A stretch of DNA of 64,000 bases, taken from NCBI GenBank assembly GCA_930367215.1, contig OV884059.1, positions 18,376,945 through 18,440,944 of the forward strand, read 5' to 3'. Origin of the DNA: Pollenia angustigena (lineage: Eukaryota; Arthropoda; Insecta; Diptera; Polleniidae). Positions 30,482-41,975 of the stretch are shown piece by piece; within the stretch, counting starts at the first letter, position 1, and every line of letters begins with the position of its first letter. The notes under the pieces are model-generated. The model made no database searches and had not been told where the DNA came from. It worked only from the letters and a program-made list of their open reading frames with translations. A program made the position numbers and the translations under genes.

Positions 30482-31141
30482 TTAAGTAAGTTAATAACAT
30501 TAAAACACAACACAATATATTGTTTTTGCACAAAACAAAACGTTTGTTGAACTAATGCCACAGAGCATACAGAGGCGTCACGAGACAAAAAATACTGTGT
30601 TTTTTCCGTTTTTTTCTTCGAAAGCTGCACTTTATGCATTTTTTGTTTTGATTGCGCAATTTGTGTTGAAAGTAGCGGCCTGTTTTTACACATTACCACT
30701 TCACTACCAAAAAAAATTCTTCTTTCTCTTTCTTCGAAAGCTGCCCTCGCAAATGATTTGGGCCTTTTCCACACGTCTCTTTTTTCATCTATGTATGCTT
30801 TGTGGTTTGGAAAAACTATCTTAACCCTTTCTTTTTTTCGTTGCATCCGTGGTGGAATAAGCAGGTGGCATCGTTACGGCAACAAATACAACATTACAAC
30901 AAAAATGGAAGTTATATCACCGTTTACGTCAAAAAATACTTTTAACAAAAATCAAAGCGTGCCGCTGAACGTGATGAAATAAATAATTTTTTAGTCAATT
31001 TTTATTTAATTATGGTCAATATCTTATTTATTTTAATTTAAAATTTCAAAAACTTCAATAAAATACAATAATCACAGCGCAAAACGTGGACTTTTTGCAA
31101 ACATAAACAAAACTTTGACATAAACCTAGACAAACAATATG
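30482..31141. other. Spacer, no supported gene
   Basis: ORFs at 30424-30846 (minus) and 30555-30982 (plus) overlap on opposite strands and have no domain signals. 30560-30745 resembles 27160-27265. Confidence 0.4.
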
Positions 31142-31271
31142 TGCGTTCGTTTACTTTTCCAGTAAAATCCAGTAGGTGAGTAATATGAAAATTTGTGTAC
31201 GCGAACGCATTTCAGTAAAATCCAGTACAAATTTGCACAAATTTGTACAAATTTTGGGGTAAACGAACGCA
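31142..31271. repeat. Short MITE
   Basis: The ends tgcgttcgtttac and gtaaacgaacgca are inverted repeats. Inside, cagtaaaatccagta occurs twice. Confidence 0.55.
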
Positions 31272-31765
31272 GCTAATGCAAGAGCAAAAAATCGTCATCT
31301 GGCGTAGCGCTGCCACCTGTTTATTTCACCATGGTTGCATCTATAGACTCTCCTCATGGCTGCGATATAAATTAATTAACTTTATAATTTCTTCTTTATT
31401 TATCTTTTATGACAATTTATTAAAATCAACAGAACAGGGCTGTTTCAATTGCACTTTTTTATTGATACTTTTTAAACTAAGATTTATAATACCTTTTTGT
31501 GGTGTTTTTTAAGAACATAAATAAAATTAATTTCAACTAAAAAAATCTTTTAGTACAATTAGGGTAAAAAAGTAAAATTTTTAAAGGTTGTTGGTACAAT
31601 TTTTTTCTAAACGACATCCCTGAAACAAAACCATAACAAGAGAAAAAAAACTAAAAAGCTTTGTTTACACATTTGTATAGTTTGCTCATTCTAGCATTTA
31701 CTGTTTCTTTCTATCAATTCTATATCAATTAATGAATAAAAATGTAGTGTCATAAGGGCTTTATT

Positions 31766-31962
31766 CAAGGCGAATTGACTAGAAGGTGGGGTCAAGTCAA
31801 CATATGGTGTTTTTTTTTCGGTGGTCGATTTGTCAAAGTTTGTATACAAACTAGTTTTTTATGTAAACAAACCTGTTTTTTTACTAGCAATATTTTTGAC
31901 AACGCGACCACAGAAGCTTTGTAGTTGTAGAGTTGACCTCACCTTCTAGTCAATTCGCCTTG
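31766..31962. mobile_element. hAT-like MITE with 8-bp duplication
   Basis: The 197-bp unit has inverted ends caaggcgaattgactagaag and its complement, continuing through gtg(a/g)ggtcaa. An exact 8-bp target duplication GCTTTATT lies at 31758-31765 and 31963-31970. Eight-base duplications are typical of hAT elements. A related end occurs near 60305-60340. Confidence 0.8.
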
Positions 31963-32097
31963 GCTTTATTGATACAAAGCTCATCCACGGTAACACTATT
32001 TTTCCGTTTGTCATTTTACTTGCGACAAGTGTCAACAATTTACTTGCAAGCAAATTATCTTGCAAGTTGAGCTTCAAGTACGAAAAATGTGATGGTG

Positions 32098-32234
32098 TTA
32101 GTGCCGGTTCACACACGTCAATTTTGACTCGTCAAGTTTCGAGTTTTTAGGAGAGAGGGGAAAAGAAATGGCATTCTCTTTTCCCTTCTCTCCTAAAAAC
32201 TCTAGACTTGACGGCTAAAACTTGAAGAGTGTGT
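32098..32234. repeat. Palindromic MITE, partial right arm
   Basis: Same family as 36670-36817. The left arm is complete (ttagtgccggttcacacacg); the right arm ends diverged at about 32234. Confidence 0.75.
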
Positions 32235-32418
32235 ATTGAGTTTTCGAACTCAATTTTTTTGTTTAATTGAAAAAATTTATTTGGTGTATTTCATAGACTT
32301 TTTTCTACAAGCAGATGATAACTAAAGTGATTTAAACCAAACCAAAGAGAGAAAAAAATTAATTTAAAGTTTAAATTTTAAACCAATCAAAAACTCAAAA
32401 TACTTTTTTTTTGATTAA

Positions 32419-32586
32419 CCCCCCATTTCCACATGCAAGTGCAAGTTCAAAAAATTCAATACACGCACACTTTTTCACTAACATTCATACAATTTTTGTA
32501 CTTTCAGCCAATCGGCTGTTTCTTCGATTTTTCGTTGATAATACGTAAACACCACTTGCAAGTACTTACTGTGTGGAAACGTAGGG
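32419..32586. mobile_element. PIF/Harbinger-like MITE
   Basis: The ends ccccccatttccacatg and its inverted partner ccctacgtttccacacag flank 168 bp. TAA is duplicated at 32416-32418 and 32587-32589. Inverted relatives are at 34311-34483 and, partially, near 57640. Confidence 0.65.
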
Positions 32587-33455
32587 TAACGGCTAAAATC
32601 TATATCATGACACAACTTATTTACAATTATATCAGCAGTGTAGTTAACATAATTAACATGCCTGTTCTGCAAAACAATTTTACTCAAATCACGTGCTTTC
32701 AAATCACATGTGCCTACTAAAATCACAAGTGTGATATTTTAGTGTCCCGTTTTTGTGTGTTTTGGTGTGATCTTCAATTGCCGAAAGCACATCGAGAAAC
32801 ACAAAAACGTTATGACTTTCAAAACCCCACGAAATCACACGTGTGACTTCAAAAACACGTGATCTGAAATCACGTGATTTTCAAAACAGGCCCGTATATA
32901 AAAAAATCCCGAGAATTCCCGCACAAATTTTCCGGGATTTTTCTCCGGATAAATTATTTATTTTTCGGCAAAACTAAATATTGCACTCTTTACTAAATAA
33001 TAATATGATTAATTTACCCATTTAACGCAAGCAATACAATTTATTAACGCAAACAATACAAAATATCTCATGTTTAAAGTTTTTGTTTTTTTTTTTTAAC
33101 TTTTCAACTAAGAATTTAAGATACACCCAAATTATATTTTGGAACTTTAAATGTTAAATGAATTTACATACACATATAGAAAAAAGACATTAAGCTTATT
33201 TATATTTGTTACGATCGAATACAAAAAAGGAACCGAAATTATAAAATAATTATTTATATTTAAATTAATTGCACGATAATTAACTTCAAATAAGTAATTA
33301 AATGTTCCACACAAAGGAAATTTTTAGTTGCAATAATAACTTTTAATGACACATACAATGTATTAATGTCAGTGTTAAGGCCGTCATACACTGTCACACA
33401 AGTCTTACGTATTTTGACGAAAATTATTGTCAGAAAATTTAAAAGAAACAATAAA

Positions 33456-33615
33456 CAAGAAATGAATAAGCGAGTAGTCACATTTTTCATTTTGGTTTAA
33501 GAAAATGATAGAAAGAAATGACCGAAATAAAGTTTTCGGTCACATTTGGTCATTTATTTCTATAATTTTCTTAACACCAAAATGAAAAATGTGACTACTC
33601 GCTCATTCATTTCTG
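33456..33615. repeat. Near-perfect hairpin element
   Basis: The sequence around 33462-33530 (aatgaataagcgagtagtca and onward) is repeated inverted at 33545-33612. The arms are about 70 bp with a few-base loop, so it folds into one long stem. Confidence 0.7.
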
Positions 33616-33681
33616 GTAAGGAACCTATAACGGCAGGGTTGTAATTTCCAGCAATTCTATTTGTAATGCTTTCTGTCCATA

Positions 33682-33914
33682 CACAGAAAAAATTCTCCAA
33701 AATTTTACACCAATTAAAGCATTAATCAAAAATAAAATCAGTTTTAATTAAAAATTTAATCAAGTGAATTAAACGCTTAATCAAGTAAATTAAACGTTTA
33801 ATTAATACTATTAACTTGCTTAATTGATACTATTAATTTGTTTACTGGTGCAAATTTAATTAATTTTTTAATTAATATCACAAATTTTTTAATTGAAATA
33901 AATTTTTTTTTTTT
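33682..33914. repeat. AT-rich MITE, acacagaaaaaat ends
   Basis: Starts acacagaaaaaattctcc and ends ttttttttttctgtgta. The interior is aattaa-rich. Similar ends lie near 588, 9032 and 24410. Confidence 0.55.
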
Positions 33915-34310
33915 CTGTGTACATTGTAAAGCATTCATTTGAGTTTTACAATTGAATCGAAAAAGTATTCGATGACGACTGCCATAATTTGCTCCAGATA
34001 CGAAAATCATAAAGTGTTATCTAGTGTTGGTATAACTGATAAAATATGCACAAGGATTAGGAATCTGCCTCTACTTCTACTAGGTCCCTAATTTATATCA
34101 CACTTCGTTAAAAGCGGACTTTCACGACTTTTTTGACACATGATGAAGACATTTGGTTATGCTGTTGATGTTGCGATTTAAAAAAACTCTCTCTCAACAA
34201 CACGTTACATTCTACAATTCATTATAAGACACTTATGGTGTTTTCTTTTATACAAAAAATACCACATTTTAAAAGGTGCATGTATAAAATGTCTTGCCGG
34301 ACATTTATGA

Positions 34311-34483
34311 CCCCACGTTTCCACATGCAAGTAATTACTTGCAAGTAGTGTATACGTATTATCAACGAAAAACCGAGGAAACAGCCGATTGGCTGAAAGT
34401 AAAAAAATTGTGTGAATGTTAGTGAAAAAGTGTGAGTGTATTGAGTTTTTCGAACTTGCACTTGCATGTGGAACCGGGGGGTT
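34311..34483. repeat. MITE related to 32419-32586 (inverted)
   Basis: It carries the inverted core of the 32.4-kb MITE (accgaggaaacagccgattg and the words around it). Target duplication is unclear. Confidence 0.6.
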
Positions 34484-34689
34484 ACTGCAATTTTTTATTG
34501 GACGAGAAAAAAATTGGATCGCCCTGTTTTTAACAGCTGACAAAAAGTTTGTTCTTCAATATGAAAAAAAAAATATGTACATAAATCAAAAAGTGTGTTC
34601 ATCAAAATATAAAAAAATAAACATAAACCCAAATTTGTTAATAGATTGATATTAAATAAATGAACAAAATGAATGACAAAATTTCAATA

Positions 34690-35360
34690 ATTATACCCAC
34701 ACCACAATAGTAGAGAGGGTATTATGCATTTGTGCTGATGTGTGTAACGCCTTAAAATAGTGGTCCTAGACCCACCTTAAAGTATACCGATCTACTCAGA
34801 ATCACTTTCTGAGTCGAACTAACGATGTCCGTCCGGCTGGCTGGCTGGCTGGCTGGCTTGCTGTCCATGTCATAGGTTCTTATTGACACAAGGACCAAGC
34901 CTATTGAAAATGGACCGAATCGTAGGACCACGAGGGAAGATAGGGGGAAATTTCTTCCTCTCAGAATCTATCAAACCGATTTTAATGAAATTTAAAACAC
35001 AGATAGAACCATATCTATATGGACACAAAATGTATAAATTTTTAAAAAAAAATCGGACCACGAAGGGAGATAGGAGGAATTTCTGCCTCTCAAACCGATT
35101 TTAATGAAATTTAAAACATAGATAGATCCATATCTATAGGGACACATTAGCTTTACAGTTTTTAAAAAATAGGACCACAAGGGGAGGCAGGGGGCAATTG
35201 CTGCCTCTCACAAACTTTCAAGCCGATTTTCATGAAGTTTATAAACATAGATAAATCCATATTTACATGGACACATAAGCATGATGTGTTTTTAAATACT
35301 GTGGTGTAGGGTATCATATGGTCAAGCTTGACCGACTATACTTTCTTACTTGTTTTTTTT
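34690..35360 (+). repeat. Tandem-array interspersed repeat
   Basis: It starts near aattatacccacaccacaat, has a (ggct)n run at 34836-34857, and then about three units of 110-130 bp sharing aggaccac, ttgctgcctctca and gatccatatctat. It ends in ggtcaagcttgaccgactat and cttacttgtt. Related to the repeats at 3430-4330 and 1330-2650 by its end words. Confidence 0.6.
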
Positions 35361-36669
35361 TTTTGATTTTGCTTAAAATTAAAAACAATTTTTGGCGAAC
35401 TATTTAAGTTATAATGCCAGGGTATCCCACAATTTTTGGAACCTCAGCTGCAAAGACCTCGTTCGAACTAAACCTTCGTATAGGAAGGCGAGAGCTTCCA
35501 GAATCCGCTCCAGAGTATTTTGGTCTCCACCAGTAAACTTCTGAGTTATTGCCTTGGTACCCCACCAGTAAAACGTCTGAGTTATATATGGTTCTCCACC
35601 AGTCACAATAAAAAATTGAGGTTAAAAACGATTGCATTTAGTTGATGTTGAAACCGCAAATACTGTAACTCGGTACAGTTATACGACGAACCATTAACCA
35701 ATGCGGGATGACAACGCAAAACGCACGAAAAGTAGACAAACAAGAACGGCTTGTTTGTTCTCAGAGCAGTTTTACGAGTGTCCAATTTCTTAGTTTGTTT
35801 TTCATAAAATATGTAAACAAGAAAATACCTTTGCCAGATTAACACCAAGTTTTTACGATTTTTTGACATTTTTTCAAAAACAATTTCATGACAACCTACC
35901 ATTAACAATGTAATGCTTCCTTTTGCGTTTACTACAAAATAATAGAAAAAAATAACTATTAAAACTTAAAACTTTTGCTGTCCTGATTAGAGGCGATTTT
36001 TTCCCAACCTCGTCTGGTAACCCTCTATATAAAATGAAGCCATCTTCTTACAGGGCATTATCAACACTCTCGATTTATACGGGACGTAAAGTGCAATGCC
36101 TTATAACATTTAAGGGTGAATTTTTTTAGAATAAAACACGCTGCCCTTTTAGAGAGCAAAGCATTTTTAAGAAACGAACACCAAATTGCATTTTTTTAAA
36201 TTAAATGTGACATTTTTTTTAGAAAAGAAAATACCATTAGATACGAATGGACTAGAAGACCTGGGACTCGCATTTAATTTTAGCATGAGGGTTTTAATTC
36301 TCTTTACTTGGAAGTACGTATAAGAAACCTGATTTTCCACCTAATATCTTAACCATACAAATGAGACATAAAATACCGAAATGATTTAAAGCATAAACTG
36401 GGCAACTTTTAATATTATTCTTTGGTTCCAGACCGAATAATTCTTAAGAACAAACTAGGCTGCAAACAGAAGGTCTTTAAGCAGGAAAAGAAGGCGTCAG
36501 TTGTCTTTAGACATTCAAAAATACTGGCTAGCCACCCTGAATGCTATTTTTGAAACTACACTCCTAAATTTTGTCCAATTGTTTGTTGACCAGTTTTAGG
36601 AAATAAAAAAACTATGAAAATTAATAAAATAGCAGAGGCGGGCTGGACTATCTCTTAAGCCTGCCAACC
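35361..36669. other. No supported gene; one GC-balanced patch
   Basis: 35410-35610 is less AT-rich and has overlapping minus-strand ORFs (35404-35637 and 35409-35606) that contain the repeated words ccaccagtaaa and tctgagttat. No domain was recognised. The rest is plain AT-rich sequence. Confidence 0.35.
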
Positions 36670-36817
36670 TTAGTGCCGGTTCACACACGTCAAGTTTGAC
36701 TCGTCAAGTCTTTAGCATTTAGAAGAGAAGGGAAAAGAGAATGCCATTTCGTTTCCCCTCTCTCCTAAGAACTCAGGACTTGACGAGTCAAACTTGACGT
36801 GTGTGAACCGGTACTTA
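36670..36817. mobile_element. Complete palindromic MITE (TTA duplication)
   Basis: The ends gtgccggttcacacacgtca and its complement pair across the whole 142-bp unit. TTA lies at both edges (36670-36672, 36815-36817). It is fully self-complementary apart from a small centre. Related copies: 4402-4482 and 32098-32234. Confidence 0.78.
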
Positions 36818-37054
36818 GATTCGGCCGAAAAAATAATTGAGGAATAACCTTCGAATACAGAAAACTTAAATAGATCGCTGGAACTGAGACGTTGTTCAGG
36901 CAAAGACTCTTGCGTTGAAGGAAACTGGCGGCTGATTAACAGCTGTTTCTACAAATATGGCGAATATTTACACGGATAGCCGTACTGTCATAATGATCTT
37001 TATTTGATTGTGTCTAACAGTATAGCCAGGAGCTTAAAAAAGTAGGTAACGTTA

Positions 37055-37247
37055 AGGGCCAAATACACGTGTCAAATGTTTGTCCAGCAGGCGAATTCAA
37101 ACGTGTACGTGTGCTGGACGTAATATTCGCCGTCATATCTAAATTTTTGATTTTCCATCCAGCATTGCCGGTGTGACACATACAAACACATTTTCACTAA
37201 TACTACCACAATCCTCGATGAGTATTTTGATCAGTGTATTTGGGCCT
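37055..37247. mobile_element. PIF/Harbinger-like MITE
   Basis: The ends agggccaaatacacgtg and the inverted aggcccaaatacactg enclose 193 bp. TTA is duplicated at 37052-37054 and 37248-37250. Confidence 0.72.
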
Positions 37248-37261
37248 TTAGGTTTCATTGG

Positions 37262-37595
37262 CAGCCGCAATCAAGCACGTTTTTGGTTAGAACCAATCCA
37301 ATTTCACTTTCGGATTAATTCAAGTACGAATTCGGGATGAAGTCAACTTTTTAATACTTGAATCAAGTGCATTTTGAAATTGATTCAATCTTAAATTTAC
37401 TTAAATCAACCATATTTTCGGATTATTTCAAGTACGAATTCGGGATTAAATATCGCTAAGTTAAGCATTTCCCACTTGAATACTTCGTACTTGAATCAAT
37501 CTTTCTGTACTTTATTCAAGAAAATCCGTACTTACCATACTATTGAAACCGCTTCGGATTGATTGGAGTACGGAGGGATTGATTTTTCTTTTCAA
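37262..37595. repeat. Interspersed repeat (inverse copy at 58003-58320)
   Basis: The words aagtacgaattcgggat (twice), tcttgaataaagtac-like text and ccgcttcggattgattgg occur in inverse order at 58003-58320. Confidence 0.6.
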
Positions 37596-38404
37596 TGTAT
37601 ACATAACTAAGATGCTTGTACATAATAATGAATCTTTGGCTCTTTCCGTTTTATTCAGATATACAGAAATCTACAATGTCTATGTATGAGAGTTGCCACG
37701 CCATATTTTCCGGTCCCGCCCATATTTTCTATGAGGTTGTGTATAGATAAACCACTATGTTCAAAATGTACTAAATATGCACAATTTTGCATCTACCGTT
37801 TTCCAGATATAAAGAAACCTATTTTGCCAGACTTTGTCACACATATATCAACTGCTAAACATTTGGCGACTTTGAACCGCATAAGGTGAAATAAAGTGTA
37901 GGGGAATAAAGGATTACCCATTAAGACTGCATTTTTTCATTTTAAAACAAAAACACGTATTTTTTTGTAAAGCGCTCGATTTTTAACAATCGGCATAAGC
38001 ATATGTGACAGCTTTCAGATTTAAAATAATCAGGTATTTTATGCATTTCGAATTCGATACGACAAGCCATACAAAAGAACTAAGCATCATGTGGTTTTTG
38101 CCATCAATTGTCCACTCGAAAAAATTAGGGTTTGTCTTTGGTATCAGGAGGAACAGTGTGTACAAGTCTGTTGCAAAACCATAAGCCTTCTATCGGTGTA
38201 ATAAAAATGATGTCAAAATATTGATAACAATTTGCTTTTTTTTCTACTAACATTTTTCGCTTTTATTTTTAGAACTACTATAACTACAGCTTCTTAATTC
38301 TATTAATAACAGAAGGCAATAGTAGTAGAAGTAAAAAATGGCATCAAGTTCTTTTCATTGCTACTGCTAATTTAGGTTTTGTGTTTTTAAATACTGTTAA
38401 CCAA
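37596..38404. other. No gene recognised
   Basis: ORFs of 60-67 codons at 37686-37889 and 37983-38165 lack domain features. 38285-38400 shares the words cagcttcttaatt and tactgctac with 4510-4730. Confidence 0.35.
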
Positions 38405-38740
38405 ATAAATTTAGTTCAAAGCACTGTTCGAAAATAAACAGAACATTATTTAGCGTTCGGCTCACACACCCAGGAGCGAGATGTAGTTTTTAGTGTTTGT
38501 GTAGGCGAACACAATGATTAATACCGTTCGTAACTATTTTCAAGAAACAGCCGAACATGTTATAGTGTTCTGTTCTTCGTTAAAAAACAGAATACTTGTA
38601 GTGTTACTGTTGACAAACGTTTTATTTTAATGTTTCCAAAAGGGCGCTTAGCATAACTGAAACGAACGAGCACTAATGAGCTAAACCGAACAAAATGAAG
38701 TTTGTGGTTAAAAAAAAAACCGAACGGAATTAAATGTACT
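38405..38740. repeat. MITE-like repeat (gttcgaaaataaac family)
   Basis: It begins cactgttcgaaaataaacag and ends near aaccgaacggaattaaatg, matching 8710-8960 with the inner part inverted. Confidence 0.5.
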
Positions 38741-38984
38741 CACCTTTTTGTTGAGTTGGATAAGAACAGTATTATTTTTTGGAAGCGTAATTTTTTTAAT
38801 TATTTACTACACAAACTCAATTAGTGTTTGTGTTTTCGACAAATTTCACGATCGTAACACTAAGGAGCGATATTTAATGTTTATTTTCGCATTTCTTCTA
38901 AAGACATTATTACAACTTAGGATTGAGTTAAAAAAAGAAACAAAAGAATAAAAAAAAAACAAGAACAGCTACTCACACTTTAAT

Positions 38985-39393
38985 GGCCAATTTTCAGGAT
39001 TGATATTAAAACACATTTATTTTTAAAATTGTTTTAAATACAAAATTCTCTTCTTCACTAACATCTTAAGTGAAACTTAAGTCACCGATGTTGGACACTT
39101 AATTTCAACTTAAGTTTCCATTGTTATATTTTAGTAAGGTGACCTCAATATCACAACAATACAACAACAACAGGCAAAGCATTAACAGTCAGCTGTTTTT
39201 TCAGACCACCTTGTAAATAAATACACTTTTTTATATTATTTTTTTCTGATTTAGTAGTGCTACCATACTTTTATCTTAATTAAATAAGACTTTTTAAATA
39301 AAACTCAAAAAAACAATTTGTTTTAAATACGATTTAAGTTTGTTATGAAAATTTACTTAATATTGATTTAAATACTATCCTGAAAATTGGGCA
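38985..39393. repeat. MITE-like insertion in unit C
   Basis: The ends ggccaattttcaggattgat and the inverted gcccaattttcaggatagta enclose about 410 bp. Units A and B lack it, so it inserted after the duplication. Confidence 0.68.
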
Positions 39394-39807
39394 TAAGTGT
39401 GGCACCTTCTAAAAATACTTTATGTTAACTATTTTTTGGAGGTCTGAATTTAATTATGATAATTTAAATCATATTAAATAAAGTATGTATATTAAATTAA
39501 CAATTTTCAAATTAAACTAAGGCTTTTATTTTAAGTTCCAAACATAGCAACATAAGACTTTGTTTTAGGTGTCCCACTTATAGTGTGAGTAGCTGTATTC
39601 AAATATTTGCAGCAGAAAAATTATAATATTTTAGCTTTTTATTTTTTTCATATGCACACAAAATTTACAAAAATAATTACTGTTAAATAATAGTTTGTTG
39701 ACACTATAAATTTAAGTTCCCCGAAATTGTTAGCGTTAAAAATAAATTGTCCAATATTCAAAAGCCGGTTTCATTTAAGTTAACGATTAAATGAATATTC
39801 ATTATAA

Positions 39808-40376
39808 TCATTCTTTAGTTGGAAAGATATCTTCGCTTAAAAATTTTTGTTTTATACAGTTGTCGTATTCTACAGCCGCTTCACACCTGCAACAAAAGCA
39901 ATATTAAAATTTATTAAAAAATAAATTTTTTTTTGTGGTAAAAATATTTAATTTACTGATCATCGCTGGTAACCAAATCTTCACAGGATTCGTGAATACT
40001 GACCGCAAGTTCTTTTTTATCGTCATTTTTAATGAAGTGTTTCATAATTTCTATAGCGGCATCTTTAATTATTTTGCTCTCATCTTTCATCTGGAGTTAT
40101 GGTTGTATGAGAGATCTTGTCAAATAAACGATAAGATGAAAATTAAACTTACCAAACCAAATTTTCTATACATACAAGCAATCATACATTTGCCTTCTTT
40201 AGTCTCCTGAGGTAAATGTTTAAAAACGTTTTCAAAGTCGGCTATAGATTAAGCAATTTTAAGATAATATTATCCTATTTAACTAAGCTTTAAGAAAAGT
40301 GTTTACCATCTGACGCTCCAGCTTCATCTTTACAACCAGTTACAACGGCAATTAATCCCTCCTTCGTCATTCCATC
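39808..40376 (-). CDS. Odorant-binding protein copy C (partial; 5' exon not found)
   Basis: Four minus-strand exons: 40376-40307, 40241-40153, 40090-39957 and 39886-39808 (stop TGA), with three introns of 65, 62 and 70 bp. All introns are GT-AG (donors GTAAAC, GTAAGT, GTAAAT) and keep frame. The joined part gives 123 residues with all six OBP cysteines: VVTGCKDEAG (C1), GKCMIACMYRK (C2-X3-C3), IHESCEDL (C4) and QCEAAVEYDNCIKQK (C5-X8-C6). It looks like the Obp19d/Obp28a type of secreted ligand carrier found in antennal and other lymph. No stop or frameshift is seen. The acceptor at 40377 is directly preceded by an in-frame TAG, so a separate upstream exon must supply the signal peptide. An ATG at 40588 reads MKLAFLY before a GTAAAT donor, but its phase does not fit, so the start is unresolved. 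Confidence 0.82.
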
Positions 40377-40760
40377 CTAAGAATAAAAAAATAACCCAAA
40401 TTGCGAATTGTGATAAAGACTCTGAAACTCATTTGACCTCAAGAAATTCGTTTAAGATCAATGTTAATAAAGTATATGATACCAACGACCCTAGAGATTC
40501 GGTTCGGCCATTTTAATAAGCGATTATCGTGAAGACTTTCTTCAAGCAACAAACACTTAGATTTACAATATAAGAAAGCCAATTTCATAAATCACTAGAA
40601 CCCTTCTTTTGCTGCTGCTGGTTATAACAACTCCAAACATATATTCATGGGGGGTTACGTTTTATAACACCAAACGATCGATTATTAGAAACAATTCCTA
40701 AAATGGGACTAAATGTGATAGCATGTGGAAGCAAGAAATTCCAGATGTCATCGATAAATA

Positions 40761-41210
40761 TAAATCATTTGGTGATCTACATAGTGGTTATACCACTAAT
40801 CACCAGACAGAACTTTCCAATAATCGATGGAAAATCAGCCCTCAAGATAAAGTTTTTAAAAAATTTGTAAATAAACCTCAGCCAGCACGTGAATTCTGAA
40901 GAATATTCAGGAATAACAAATCTGGAACCGAAGTCCTGGATAAGGATCTCTGGTCAGCCGTGATTTCAGGAAGAAAGTTCTGTCAATTTTGCTCGCCGAA
41001 TAGCGGTATTAGCCGCACCTTTACCCCCTTGGATTTAATACCGAGAGGTTGCGGTTAGGCTTGCCAACCGTACTTTATAATAAAGTATTGTACGTTATTT
41101 CGAGGAATTGTACTCTATACTTTTTTAGAATAATAGAGTACGCGAAAATACTTTATTTCGCATGATTAGATTTATCTAGAATTCAAATTCGATTCAGGTT
41201 ATATTAGTCA
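40761..41210. other. Spacer, no gene recognised
   Basis: 40860-41060 is less AT-rich but stop-ridden in all frames examined. 41070-41160 repeats the words gtact, ttata and aagta and can form short hairpins. Confidence 0.35.
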
Positions 41211-41975
41211 GGGGGGTTACCGCGTATTTCGATTCGAAAGAAATAATTTACGAGTTCGAACAATTTGTACTGTGTATTACGATTTTCGTACTATTTTTTT
41301 GTTGAATGCACGGAAGTTGCTAATAACTTTTCGAAAACAAAAAGTCCATTTCGAAACGGCAACTCTATATTACGAACAATAAAAATCCCTTTCGAAACTC
41401 CAACTCGGTATTACGAAAACGAGCGTCATTTATGTAAAAAGCGTTAGAAAATTGTTCGAAAGCTATTTTGTTAGTGACAAAATGCAAATGACAAAGTTCA
41501 AGATAAATAATAGAGTAAAACAAACAAATTAAATCTAATAATATTATAATTGATATAAAATAAATGTTTACTAACGTTATTATTGAAAATATTTTAATAT
41601 TTGTGGTCTTGAAATTTTAAAAAAATTGAAAAAAAAAAATACATTTACAAACAAAAAGCAGTATTAATGGTTGGTTTTTTCTGTTGACTCTTCAAACCAC
41701 AGGGAAATACAATAAATTTTTATTAAAAAACACAGTTATAGTATTTTTCACATATGTATTGAATAGTATTTATTATTTGTTGTGTTGTGGGATATTTTCG
41801 TCCATTTTGGTATTTTAATAGCAGTGCTACCAACTTTTAATCAAATTTCCCATTTGTTTATAAATACAACTCTGCCATCATTTCGAACGAGTTACGCAGT
41901 ACGTTTTAACTTCCGAATCGGAAATTGCTTTCGAAAAATTTTGCTTTTCGAATCGAAATACGCGGTAGCCCCCCA
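41211..41975. mobile_element. Terminal-inverted-repeat element, 765 bp
   Basis: The left end ggggggttaccgcgtatttc pairs with the inverted right end (ggggggctaccgcgtatttc), and the match continues through gattcgaaa. No transposase. The target duplication could not be fixed, and the superfamily is unknown. Confidence 0.72.

Larger units (their letters stand above)
32980..34170. repeat. Dispersed repeat (second copy at 54290-55050)
   Basis: The words acaaaatatctcatgtt, ttgttacgatcg, aataagtaattaaat, cagggttgta(a/g)tttcc and ggattaggaatctgcctcta recur in the same order at 54290-55050. It is interrupted here by the hairpin at 33456-33615 and the MITE at 33682-33914. No coding capacity was seen. 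Confidence 0.6.
38968..40760 (-). repeat. Segmental duplication unit C (odorant-binding locus)
   Basis: Paralogous to units A and B, from cagctactcacactt at 38968 to the cagatgtcatcg word near 40745. A MITE-like insertion at 38985-39393 splits its left edge. It contains the best preserved OBP copy. Confidence 0.8.

Noticed and set aside
30424..30982. 140-codon minus ORF opposed by plus-strand ORFs
   Set aside because: They overlap on opposite strands, lie in repeat-flanking sequence and have no family signal.
35404..35637. Overlapping minus-strand ORFs in a GC-balanced patch
   Set aside because: They contain short repeated words, no domain or splice signals, and the two frames exclude each other.
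40562..40588. MKLAFLY as first exon of OBP copy C
   Set aside because: The donor phase does not fit the phase-0 acceptor at 40377, and the hydrophobic part is too short for a signal peptide on its own.
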